Of a stretch of 64,000 nt of DNA, positions 45,015-54,900 are shown piece by piece. The stretch lies in contig OZ020313.1 of assembly GCA_963971305.1 (NCBI GenBank), positions 24,151,602-24,215,601 of the forward strand. The letters run 5' to 3'. The notes under the pieces were generated by a model. That model did no database searches and was not told the DNA's origin. It was given only the letters and a program-made list of their open reading frames with translations. Each line of letters starts with the position of its first letter. Positions within the stretch are counted from its first letter, which is position 1. The translations under genes were made by a program, and so were the position numbers. The stretch comes from Arcuatula senhousia. Its lineage: Eukaryota > Mollusca > Bivalvia > Mytilida > Mytilidae.

Positions 45015-45233
45015 ATGGCGTCAGAACCGGTCTTAAAACTACCAGCTTTCATTGTCAATTTTAAAGTGTGTAAGAGCATCATGTTAGGGAAAACTACTGA
45101 AATAGACAAATTGTTAATTCAATGTCTTTTGATATCTGAAAATCACGTTTTAGGGAAAACACTTCTTGGGGTTCTTCCAAGAGTAATATCTAGACATACA
45201 TGCGCAATTTTGACAGGAAATGACAAAATTTAA
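45015..45233 (+). CDS. Unrecognised 72-codon open frame, divergent from DNAAF1
   Basis: ATGGCG after CAAATCAAC (a fair start context) gives MASEPVLKLPAFIVNFKV and runs to TAA at 45231-45233. No domain, signal peptide or membrane segment is recognised. It lies 170 bp from the tentative DNAAF1 exon 1 on the other strand, so a shared promoter is conceivable. It also lies between the 16-bp inverted motifs at 44654 and 45401, so it may be part of a mobile element. It could be the first exon of a longer gene, but the downstream DNA is repeat. Probably not a real gene. Confidence 0.15.
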   Translation: MASEPVLKLPAFIVNFKVCKSIMLGKTTEIDKLLIQCLLISENHVLGKTLLGVLPRVISRHTCAILTGNDKI

Positions 45234-45637
45234 GTTCTAAAAAAAGTGACGAAAACATACCAATATGACAAGATTTGTCATACTTTTGTTATTATGGTGT
45301 CTTTATTTAACAAATATCTGTTCCATATTAAAGTTGGAACCAGTTTCAAATCAAGCGAAAGAAAAAATTGTAAGAGAAACAAAATACCACGGAATTAGGC
45401 ATACCACGGTAATAGGTTGTTTGAGTATAAATATAAATTATATTGTCCTGAAATATACGATATTGAGATGTGGAATAAGTGTACGCGACACAACAAACAT
45501 AAACAAACAGCAATTCAAAAAATCACAACGGAAAACAGCAAGCAGTCTTCAACATGACCATAGGTCACTGCTTACCGTCTTGCATTGGCCCAAGACTTAT
45601 AATACAATACAAAAGTATCAAAACCAATCCCTAAATC

Positions 45638-46546
45638 CACAGGCGTTTGGGTCCAGGATTTTATTGTATTTTAAATAACGTGTATATAAAAATTTTCATC
45701 TCGTCTATAAACTATTTCCACAAGGCAAGAATGTTTGAAAGTTCTAAAAATAGAATAAAATTTACTCCCGGAAAACCCCCATATTTTCTCATAGAATCAA
45801 ATGTTTTACATGAAATATTGGTGATTCTCTAAATCCTTTCAGTTTAATCTCACAATTGGGAACACATTTATCGTGAAACAATTCGCAATGACTTTGAAAC
45901 TAAACTTTTTTCCACTGAAGCGGGCCAAACAAACCACCACGGACGGAAGTAGTTTAAAATTTTAAAGGGAGACAATATTCTTCTACTTTTTCAAATTTTA
46001 TCATTGAAATGAAATAACCACGTATTTATTATCCTTGGACGTCTTTTAAAAAAATTATGGAATACCCATCGAGTCGTAGTTTGTATGTTCGTTTTATTAT
46101 ACTACCAACTCGTCAGTAAAAATATTTCAAATAAAATTGAGTCCACATTTTCCGCCAAATGATTTGTTCGAACTTGCCCAGATTTTACCTTACTGTAGTG
46201 TCACTCGGAAGTCCTTTTATTTGGCGGAATATCAAATCTTTGGCTACTTCCGTCCGTGGTGATCTTTTGTTTCGCTTCGTAGGAAAAAAGACCCGATGTG
46301 AGATTTATACATACTGACATGCTTTACTTTTGCTTCCTAAAGAGATTTAAAGCTGAAAGGAGTTATAGAATGTTCTAGTTGTTTATGGTAAAAAATATTT
46401 CTACAAGAAAAAAGGGAGTTTCCGTCAGTACTATTTTTAGAACTTTCAAACATTCTTGCCTTGTGGAAATAGTATATAGACGAGATGAAAATTTTTATAT
46501 ACACGTTATTTAAAATACAATAAAATCCTGGACCCAAACGCCTGTG
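45638..46546. mobile_element. 909-bp foldback hAT-like element inside the LINE tail
   Basis: The termini CACAGGCGTTTGGGTCCAGG and CCTGGACCCAAACGCCTGTG are exact inverses, and the inverted arms run about 320 bp each: first about 115 bp almost identical, then diverged with indels, to a shared CACCACGGACGGAAGTAG near 45935 and its inverse near 46236. The octamer CCTAAATC flanks the element at 45630-45637 and 46547-46554. An 8-bp duplication suggests a hAT-class transposase in trans. The two arms produce mirror open frames beginning MGPGFYCILNNVYIKIF on opposite strands; these follow from the palindrome and are not genes. Confidence 0.8.
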
Positions 46547-47008
46547 CCTAAATCATCAAGGAAAGACTCAATTCTTGACATAAAACAGTTAACATAGAAT
46601 GACAAGGACAAACATAGGCTTTGGCAAAGTTTCCTGGCTTAGGACAGGCACATATAAAATGTGGCGGGGTTAAACTAGTTTTTTGGATCCAACCTTCCCC
46701 CTATTGATAAGCTTGCACAAAGCTACATATAAAACACACTGTAAAACTCAATCGACAAAAGTTCAATTCAACAAGAGAGAACCTAAGACAAAATACTGTA
46801 CGAAAACAACAAGACAAGGAGGAACTCTCTTGAGAACACTTGAAGTTACTGACAACTAGCTAAGAAACATTTATCGATTGATGTAAAAGAATCAAATACA
46901 TCAGTTCTAAATCCGACACCCCACGTCAAAACAATGAATGATTAAGAGTTGTATCACCATACAGAACCGACATACTTGTTTACCTTGTTTACCTTGTCCT
47001 TGAGATCT

Positions 47009-49894
47009 TCAATTAGGCATGTCGCCTCTCTGATCCGTTTCAATGATGTCGTTTGTTGTGCCAGCTTCCGGTCCATAAAAATCTGGTACAAATTTTATTG
47101 GAAAGTTCTTCCAATGTTTGTTTAGTGCACTTTTAAAACTATTTACAGTGCCTATTTCGACTACAGTTGCGGGTAGAGAGTTCCAAGTGTCGACTACTCT
47201 TTGTGTGAAGCTGAATTTGCGTACATTTGTTCTGTTGTACTTTTTGTAGATTTTGTATTTGTGACCTCTTGTTGTTGTTCTATTAAGGGGGAACATTTTG
47301 TCTTTATTGTCGACTTTATCTATATTTTTCATGATTTTGAAAGTTTCCACCATATCCGATCTGGCTCTCCTATATTGTAATGATGGTAATCCTAGAGTTT
47401 TCAGTCTGTTTCCATAGCTGAGATGGTTAATGTCCTTAACTAGTTTAGTTGCCCTGCGTTGAACATTTTCGATGGATATGGCTTCTCTTTTATTTATGAC
47501 GGACCATACATTACTTCCATATTCTAGGTGTGGTCTAACTAGGCCTTTGTATAATGAGATGAACATTTCTTTATCTAAGTGTTGGAAGGTCCTGTTTATT
47601 ATTCCTAGCTTTTGGTTGGCTTTCTTGACTTGGGTGTTTATATGTTCTTGGAAGTTCAGTTTATTGTCGATAATAATCCCCAGATCTCTTTCACTATTTA
47701 CTGTTTCGATATGATTTTCTGACATTGCATATTTTGCCTCAGATTCAGTACCAAAGTGCATGTGTTTACACTTTGCCTTATTAAATTTTAGGAGCCATTC
47801 ATCTGACCAGTTTTCGAGTTTGCTTATGTCGTTTTGAAGACTTTCTATATTTTCTTGTGTGTTTGAGGTTGCATATACCTTGGTATCGTCCGCAAATAGT
47901 TTGGCTATGTTTTCGATTGTATCTGGTAGGTCGTTTATGTATATGGTGAAGAGTATTGGACCTAAAACACTTCCTTGAGGTATACCACTTGTTACAGGTG
48001 ACCAGTTTGATTGAGCACCGTTTAGTGTGACCCTTTGTTTTCTATCACTCAGGAAGTCCTGTATCCAACTGAGCAAGTTGCCTGCTATACCATATCCCTC
48101 AAGCTTTTTTATTAGCCTTCTGTGCGGTACCGTATCAAAAGCTTTTTGAAAGTCTAGGTATACAACGTCTATCTTGTTCTGGTTATCTAAATCCTCTGTC
48201 CACTTGTCTAGTACCTCAATCAGTTGTGTGATACAAGAGCGGCCCTTTCTGAAACCATGCTGGTGTTTGCTGAAAAGATTATTTTCCTCCATATGCTCCA
48301 TGATCTTATCTCTTATAATTCTTTCCATAGTTTTGCATATTATTGATGTGAGACTTATTGGTCTGTAGTTTGCAACATCACTTCTTGGTCCTTTTTTGTG
48401 TATTGGTGTAACATTTGCGATTTTCCAGTCTTTTGGTAACTTTCCTTGTTCCATAGATTTTTCAAATAGTTTGGTCACTGGTTTGGCTATGCTGTTGGAG
48501 GTTTCTTTTAAGAATTTTGGGTGCATTCCATCTGCGCCCTGCGATTTGGATTCTTTGATGGATTTGAGATGTTTTAGTACTATGCTTTCCTCAAAATGTA
48601 TATTGTCTAATTTTATCTCTGTTTTTAGATTGAAGATTGGCAGTGTGTCATGGGCAGGTTCATTTGTAAAGACGCTGTGGAAGAAGTTATTTAAGAGTTC
48701 TGCCTTTTTTCCATTTTCTACATGTATGTGGCCTTCTTTGTCTATAATACATTGGATATTTTCTTTGACCTTGGTTTTAGATTGGACATATTTCCAGAAC
48801 AGTTTGTTGTCATCTTTGCATTTTAATGCTACCTCTCTTTCATACTTCAAGTGGGCCTCCTTGACTTTTTTCGCCGATTCAGCTTTGGCTAAGTCGTACA
48901 TTTCTTTATTCTGAGGACTTCTGCAATATTTATACTTATTCCATTTCTTCCTTTTTTCTCTTATTGCTGTGAGGGTGTCCTTATCCATCCAAGGTGTATC
49001 ATACTTTTTTGGTCTAGATTTACACACCGGTATGTTTTTCTGACAAGTATTTGATGTTTTATCGGTAAATCTGCGCCATAATTCGTCGATATCACCATTG
49101 TCTAGAAGGGCCTCCCAGTTTTCTGTCGACAGGTCTCTTTCTATTGAATTGTAGTCTCCCTTGAAGTATTTCATTCTTGGAGAAGTATGGTCATGTACAT
49201 CGCGGACAGTGTTAAAATTAAGCTGGAAGCTGAGCACTTCGTGGTCGCTATTGCCTAATGGAGCATTGTGTTTTATTGTGTCAATCATTCCTTCTTCATT
49301 GGTAAAAATTAAGTCAAGCAAACTTGGATTATTTTCATTTCTGAATCTTGTTGAGGTTTTAACGTGTTGGATGAGATAGGAATCTAGTACAATGTCCAGA
49401 AATTTACTTGCAATGTGTTCATGTCTTGTGGATGTGGTTTGCAGTTGCCAGTTTATCTCTTTTAAGTTGAAATCCCCCATGTTTAAGATGTAGTTATATT
49501 TTCTATTATTTTGGCAAAAAATGTCCTTTAGTTCTTTTATACATTCTATGTCGGTGGCACTTGGGCTTCTGTATGTACAGGATATTAATAAGTTGTGACC
49601 AGTTTGGGATACTACGCCTAGTTGTACGTTTTCAATATATTTGTTATTGGTATTTCCAATTTGATAGGTTTTTAGAGTTTCTTTGGTATAAATGATGCAC
49701 CCTCTGCCTGTGAAAACCTTCTTATTCATGGTATGGGCATTGTATCCTGGTAGTTTCCATGTTGAGTCTGGTAAGACTTCCGAGTTGTTTTTGGGGTTTA
49801 TCTCTGTAATAGCCACTACATCATAGTTTTCTTTTGACAATAGAAGTTGAAGTTCTTCCAGCTTATTTGTAAGACTGTCGGCATTTGTGTACAT
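47009..49894 (-). CDS. LINE ORF2: AP-endonuclease-like plus reverse transcriptase, 961 aa
   Basis: Counting from the ATG at 49894: the endonuclease/exonuclease/phosphatase fold spans residues 1-230, with E31 (ITEINP), YRSPS (109), GDFN 140-143, LLDLIFTN and SDH 216-218. A linker rich in K/E follows. Reverse transcriptase spans about 440-720: VTPIHKKG and NYRPISLTS (496-517), HGFRKGRSC (547), VYLDFQKAFDTVPH (578-591, first catalytic Asp 581), GIPQGSVLGPILF (637-649) and FADD 667-670. A C-terminal domain of the kind seen in these elements follows (RRATKLVKDINHLSYGNRL, DTWNSLPATVV). No stop or frameshift is present and the listed active-site residues are retained, so the copy looks young. Function in copy-and-paste transposition is known for the family. 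Frames on the plus strand inside it are shadows. Confidence 0.92.
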   Translation of the reverse strand: MYTNADSLTNKLEELQLLLSKENYDVVAITEINPKNNSEVLPDSTWKLPGYNAHTMNKKVFTGRGCIIYTKETLKTYQIGNTNNKYIENVQLGVVSQTGHNLLISCTYRSPSATDIECIKELKDIFCQNNRKYNYILNMGDFNLKEINWQLQTTSTRHEHIASKFLDIVLDSYLIQHVKTSTRFRNENNPSLLDLIFTNEEGMIDTIKHNAPLGNSDHEVLSFQLNFNTVRDVHDHTSPRMKYFKGDYNSIERDLSTENWEALLDNGDIDELWRRFTDKTSNTCQKNIPVCKSRPKKYDTPWMDKDTLTAIREKRKKWNKYKYCRSPQNKEMYDLAKAESAKKVKEAHLKYEREVALKCKDDNKLFWKYVQSKTKVKENIQCIIDKEGHIHVENGKKAELLNNFFHSVFTNEPAHDTLPIFNLKTEIKLDNIHFEESIVLKHLKSIKESKSQGADGMHPKFLKETSNSIAKPVTKLFEKSMEQGKLPKDWKIANVTPIHKKGPRSDVANYRPISLTSIICKTMERIIRDKIMEHMEENNLFSKHQHGFRKGRSCITQLIEVLDKWTEDLDNQNKIDVVYLDFQKAFDTVPHRRLIKKLEGYGIAGNLLSWIQDFLSDRKQRVTLNGAQSNWSPVTSGIPQGSVLGPILFTIYINDLPDTIENIAKLFADDTKVYATSNTQENIESLQNDISKLENWSDEWLLKFNKAKCKHMHFGTESEAKYAMSENHIETVNSERDLGIIIDNKLNFQEHINTQVKKANQKLGIINRTFQHLDKEMFISLYKGLVRPHLEYGSNVWSVINKREAISIENVQRRATKLVKDINHLSYGNRLKTLGLPSLQYRRARSDMVETFKIMKNIDKVDNKDKMFPLNRTTTRGHKYKIYKKYNRTNVRKFSFTQRVVDTWNSLPATVVEIGTVNSFKSALNKHWKNFPIKFVPDFYGPEAGTTNDIIETDQRGDMPN

Positions 49895-49967
49895 CACGTG
49901 GAGTTGTGCACTATCTACAGTGTTGTTAAAAACATTAAAATGGCTAAAATCTACCGGTTTAGGGTGG

Positions 49968-50514
49968 TGTTAGGTCCATTGTTGATACTTGATCGCTGTG
50001 GTGCTTATAAATTATACAGTGGATACCTATATTTATAATCATGCAATGTTTGCATTTAGACTTGGTGTTTAATTTCTCAATTATCGTCCAAAGAACGTAT
50101 CGGGTCTCAAACTCGATCAATCACTTGTTCCAGAATGTTCTCGAAATCTCATGAAGTCTGAAGACAGTGCTGATCATGACATGAGATAAGGATAATTTAA
50201 AAAAAAAAAATCTGTCGTATTGTTGTTGTCGACGGCCGATCGAACTAAAACCAGTTAACAACATCAAAATTTGACCAATTTTAAACTTACTTATTCTGTA
50301 TGAGTAGATCAGTGAAAGATGTACATAAACCTTGTCAGAACACGATCACATGCGGCGTCGATGTAAACAATAATGGCGGCGTAGTAACACTCAAGGGAAA
50401 TAACTCCGAGAACCTGCTTGATACATCTAAATACCACATATTTTTTTATATCACAACTCACCAATACTATTTTGTCTCCAAAAGAAAATAGGCCAAATAT
50501 CGTATTAATTATGC
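49968..50514. other. Region 5' of the LINE; no gene seen
   Basis: There is an A-run near 50200 and two small frames that overlap each other on opposite strands. Nothing conserved is recognised; some of this could be 5' LINE sequence. Confidence 0.3.
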
Positions 50515-50800
50515 AAGTATAACCTGTGACGCTCCCGAAGTTACAACGTATTTCTAAATATTTTTCATGCTGTATAAATTTTAAAATGAATTGAATCAAT
50601 TTGTATTCGAGAATAAATAAAATACTAGCTTTTCTTCCGCCAGTTCAAGGCCCCGCGTGCGCTTAATGACGTTCAAAATTTTCAAATAGATAAGCGTTAA
50701 AAAGACGTTGAAAGTTCGGGAAAGCAAGCGTGAAATACCGGACGTTGAAGGAAAATTCAGCTCATAGTACAACTAAAACGTTGACATTTCTACCATTATG
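50515..50800 (+). repeat. CTCCCG terminus plus copy 3 of the 200-bp module
   Basis: AACCTGTGACGCTCCCGAAG TTACAACG resembles the TIR of the 8108-9167 element. The following DNA (AATACTAGCTTTTCTTCC, CGTTAAAAAGACGTTGAAAG, GGACGTTGAAGGAAAATTCA) is collinear with 9168-9370. At 9118-9370 the same two parts also adjoin, so they are probably one element. Confidence 0.6.
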
Positions 50801-51619
50801 CCTCCTTTTCAATCTTTTACATAGCATTCAACTGTGTGGCTTTCAAACTTTAAAGTCATTTCTTTAAATTACATAAATTTGTCGATCAGTTTGGTACAAG
50901 GGGCTTTCCGGCTTATATTGACAGGACTGGGACTATTGGAAGAAAAAAGTTCTAATGCCGGAATTAAACTACGATGAGCTGATCGAATCTCCTGATTGCA
51001 AGGTTGATGAAAAATCACAGAACAAAAACCAGAAATGCTACCCATGATCTAACTGAATAATCTGAAAAGCATATAAAAAAACTTTTATCCGACCGTTTTA
51101 TCATGAATTCTAAGCAATTTCCTCTTTTTAATGGCAACGCTCCAGATTAAAAATAAAACGGTTTAATTGGAGGTACATTTGGGCGTTAATATAAATGGAA
51201 ATCGGAAAACACACATTCATTGGAGATAAAATAATGACTGAAGCGCTAGCACAATATATGAATAAAGTGCATGTACGGAATAAAATTAACCAAAATTAAT
51301 GGTAAAATATTAGGGAGCAACTATTTGATTTTTATGGGTGCTACCGTAGATATATTTGTCGTCCTGCCTTTTTCATTATTTGAAAAATTGGTGTCTATCT
51401 AACAGTTAAGGATGCTTGCTGGTCTTGTTTTTGTATTTCTTTTATTTTCTTCGGAATCCTCTGGATTTTACCATCAAAATAGTGTTAGAATTTTTGTCCA
51501 CGAACCCCCTATTTTCTTCTTATCATTGTCTTTAATATCTTTAATATGTCATAAAGCGGTTTTAGACAAATTTGTATCAAATCCTATTTATTCTGTCAGG
51601 TGTTTTAACAGCTAAATAT
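50801..51619. other. Gene-free stretch
   Basis: No exon, repeat family or structured motif was recognised. A plus-strand frame at 51412-51615 begins with a hydrophobic run (MLAGLVFVFLLFSSESSGF), but it has no recognised domain or nearby exon. Confidence 0.3.
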
Positions 51620-51771
51620 GTTTTGGGCCTACAGAATGAAAACTATAATGTATAGATAGAAAAAAAGCTGTTGCTTTCTTAAATGTTCAGCTCATTTAGC
51701 TCTACAAAAGCTTTTATAGAGTAGACATCAAGACCAGGTGAGCGAAAAAGGCTCAAAGGAGCCTCCTGTTA
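51620..51771 (-). mobile_element. F1 5'-end fragment (reverse)
   Basis: On the minus strand it reads AGGAGGCTCCTTTGAGCCT, then CGCTCACCTGGTCTTGATGT, and part of a 160-bp unit (TTGTAGAGCTAAATGAGCTG, TTTTCATTCTGTAGGCC). Only the 5' end and about one unit remain. Its 5' end points towards the tandem array. Confidence 0.65.
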
Positions 51772-51954
51772 TCAAACACAGTCCCGACTTTTAATTTCCA
51801 AATTTTTTACAATCAACCTGGCTTTTTAATTCAAACTTTCGACCATTGCTCATCCCCCGCAAAGGGGCATGCTCCCGGCCTTTGGGGTTGAGAGTCAAAG
51901 AGCCATCAGCTAGAAAAATCATTGCTCGATCTTAAACATGTACCAACAAAAAAT

Positions 51955-54900
51955 AGCATGCTAAGAAATTGCCTCCGGTTTAAGATCAAAAGTCCCCCGT
52001 TGTTGTAATTAAATAGGTGGTTAAAAATGTCGTATTTAATTTGATTTACAGCATCAGCTTCTTGCAATGGTCGTTTAAAAATTACATGGTTCGTTATCTT
52101 CAGACCGGAATATTAACGTTGGATTTCTTAGCATGGCAAACTTCGAATCGGGAGTTCTCAGTATGTAGAAGTCGCTCTTTTTAGTGGTTTATATGGCAAC
52201 CGGAAGTACTAAAAAAGGTTCAAAATGGATCCTAAAAGTTAGCTAGACCTCTTACCTAAAACGTCCAACTGAAACTTTTCAGATACAATATACGAAGTTC
52301 TCAAAATTGAAATGTTCTGCATACGTTTATAATGCATCTTTTCATACCAAAAATCTCCGATTTCTGTGCGTAAAAGTACAATTTCTTTTAAAACAGTGAA
52401 TGAAACTCATCAAACATGCATCGTTTAAGTAAACTGGCCCTAATCAAAAACATTTCACCTACTAAAACTTGCATAATGAACTCAAATAAACTGTATACAT
52501 GTACGAAGCGGAATAATCAATACCGATTTTTTGTCACTACAATATAAAAAAGACAAAGGCTAAACAAATAATATAGGGGTGTGCACCCATGCTCTCCATC
52601 CTCCCATCTGACATAAAAAAAACTAACTCCAAAAGTCATTTGTAGATCCGGGTTATTATGCATACGTCATAGACGTAAATATAACGTGCTACCCAACAGT
52701 GCATCCAGGTCATCCGTAATGAATGAAATAAATGAATGCATGCAAGCGACCCTCAATTTCTGTTCTGTTTTATTTCATCTGAAACCAAAACAATAGATAT
52801 TTGTTACGTCCTCACCTTACCCCCCCTCCCCTTTTTCCCCGCTTTTAAAAATACAAGAACACCCCCCCCCCCAAAAAAAAAAATAAATAAATAAACAAGA
52901 CAAACTTAGTTTTTTCTTTCTTTTTTCTGGTTCGGAACTATTAGCATGCTAAGAAATTGCCTCCGGTTTAAGATCAAAAGTCCCCCGTTGTTGTAATTAA
53001 ATAGGTGGTTAAAAATGTCGTATTTAATTTGATTTACAGCATCAGCTTCTTGCAATGGTCGTTTAAAAATTACATGGTTCGTTATCTTCAGACCGGAATA
53101 TTAACGTTGGATTTCTTAGCATGGCAAACTTCGAATCGGGAGTTCTCAGTATGTAGAAGTCGCTCTTTTTAGTGGTTTATATGGCAACCGGAAGTACTAA
53201 AAAAGGTTCAAAATGGATCCTAAAAGTTAGCTAGACCTCTTACCTAAAACGTCCAACTGAAACTTTTCAGATACAATATACGAAGTTCTCAAAATTGAAA
53301 TGTTCTGCATACGTTTATAATGCATCTTTTCATACCAAAAATCTCCGATTTCTGTGCGTAAAAGTACAATTTCTTTTAAAACAGTGAATGAAACTCATCA
53401 AACATGCATCGTTTAAGTAAACTGGCCCTAATCAAAAACATTTCACCTACTAAAACTTGCATAATGAACTCAAATAAACTGTATACATGTACGAAGCGGA
53501 ATAATCAATACCGATTTTTTGTCACTACAATATAAAAAAGACAAAGGCTAAACAAATAATATAGGGGTGTGCACCCATGCTCTCCATCCTCCCATCTGAC
53601 ATAAAAAAAACTAACTCCAAAAGTCATTTGTAGATCCGGGTTATTATGCATACGTCATAGACGTAAATATAACGTGCTACCCAACAGTGCATCCAGGTCA
53701 TCCGTAATGAATGAAATAAATGAATGCATGCAAGCGACCCTCAATTTCTGTTCTGTTTTATTTCATCTGAAACCAAAACAATAGATATTTGTTACGTCCT
53801 CACCTTACCCCCCCTCCCCTTTTTCCCCGCTTTTAAAAATACAAGAACACCCCCCCCCCCCCCAAAAAAAAAAATAAATAAATAAACAAGACAAACTTAG
53901 TTTTTTCTTTCTTTTTTCTGGTTCGGAACTATTAGCATGCTAAGAAATTGCCTCCGGTTTAAGATCAAAAGTCCCCCGTTGTTGTAATTAAATAGGTGGT
54001 TAAAAATGTCGTATTTAATTTGATTTACAGCATCAGCTTCTTGCAATGGTCGTTTAAAAATTACATGGTTCGTTATCTTCAGACCGGAATATTAACGTTG
54101 GATTTCTTAGCATGGCAAACTTCGAATCGGGAGTTCTCAGTATGTAGAAGTCGCTCTTTTTAGTGGTTTATATGGCAACCGGAAGTACTAAAAAAGGTTC
54201 AAAATGGATCCTAAAAGTTAGCTAGACCTCTTACCTAAAACGTCCAACTGAAACTTTTCAGATACAATATACGAAGTTCTCAAAATTGAAATGTTCTGCA
54301 TACGTTTATAATGCATCTTTTCATACCAAAAATCTCCGATTTCTGTGCGTAAAAGTACAATTTCTTTTAAAACAGTGAATGAAACTCATCAAACATGCAT
54401 CGTTTAAGTAAACTGGCCCTAATCAAAAACATTTCACCTACTAAAACTTGCATAATGAACTCAAATAAACTGTATACATGTACGAAGCGGAATAATCAAT
54501 ACCGATTTTTTGTCACTACAATATAAAAAAGACAAAGGCTAAACAAATAATATAGGGGTGTGCACCCATGCTCTCCATCCTCCCATCTGACATAAAAAAA
54601 ACTAACTCCAAAAGTCATTTGTAGATCCGGGTTATTATGCATACGTCATAGACGTAAATATAACGTGCTACCCAACAGTGCATCCAGGTCATCCGTAATG
54701 AATGAAATAAATGAATGCATGCAAGCGACCCTCAATTTCTGTTCTGTTTTATTTCATCTGAAACCAAAACAATAGATATTTGTTACGTCCTCACCTTACC
54801 CCCCCTCCCCTTTTTCCCCGCTTTTAAAAATACAAGAACACCCCCCCCCCCCAAAAAAAAAAATAAATAAATAAACAAGACAAACTTAGTTTTTTCTTTC

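Larger units (their letters stand above)
45468..49967 (-). mobile_element. LINE (non-LTR retrotransposon), near-complete 3' part, CR1/Jockey-like
   Basis: It is read on the minus strand. An open ORF2 (47009-49894) is followed by a 3' tail to about 45468, ending at the CACATCTCAAT edge shared with the copies at 505, 22611 and 41190. The tail is split by the foldback element at 45638-46546. In-frame codons without a stop continue 5' of the first ATG to 49967 (reading ...SAQLHVMYTN), so the natural N-terminus may lie upstream and be lost. No ORF1 with a gag-like or zinc-knuckle protein was seen between 49967 and 50500. The clade assignment to CR1/Jockey-type is from general RT features and not from a tree. 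Confidence 0.75.

Noticed and set aside
45265..45678. 137-codon plus-strand open frame with a hydrophobic, signal-like start
   Set aside because: It runs across the 3' edge of the LINE tail (45468) and the left end of the foldback element (45638), so it is pieced together from three unrelated sequences.
45647..46537. Two open frames on opposite strands with the same start, MGPGFYCILNNVYIKIF
   Set aside because: They are mirror products of the inverted arms of the foldback element, not duplicated genes.
48396..48914. 172-codon plus-strand open frame
   Set aside because: Antisense shadow of the LINE ORF2, whose RT motifs on the minus strand are unmistakable.
51412..51615. Plus-strand frame with a hydrophobic N-terminus
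   Set aside because: 68 codons, no cysteine pattern, domain or splice context; AT-rich DNA often gives such hydrophobic frames.
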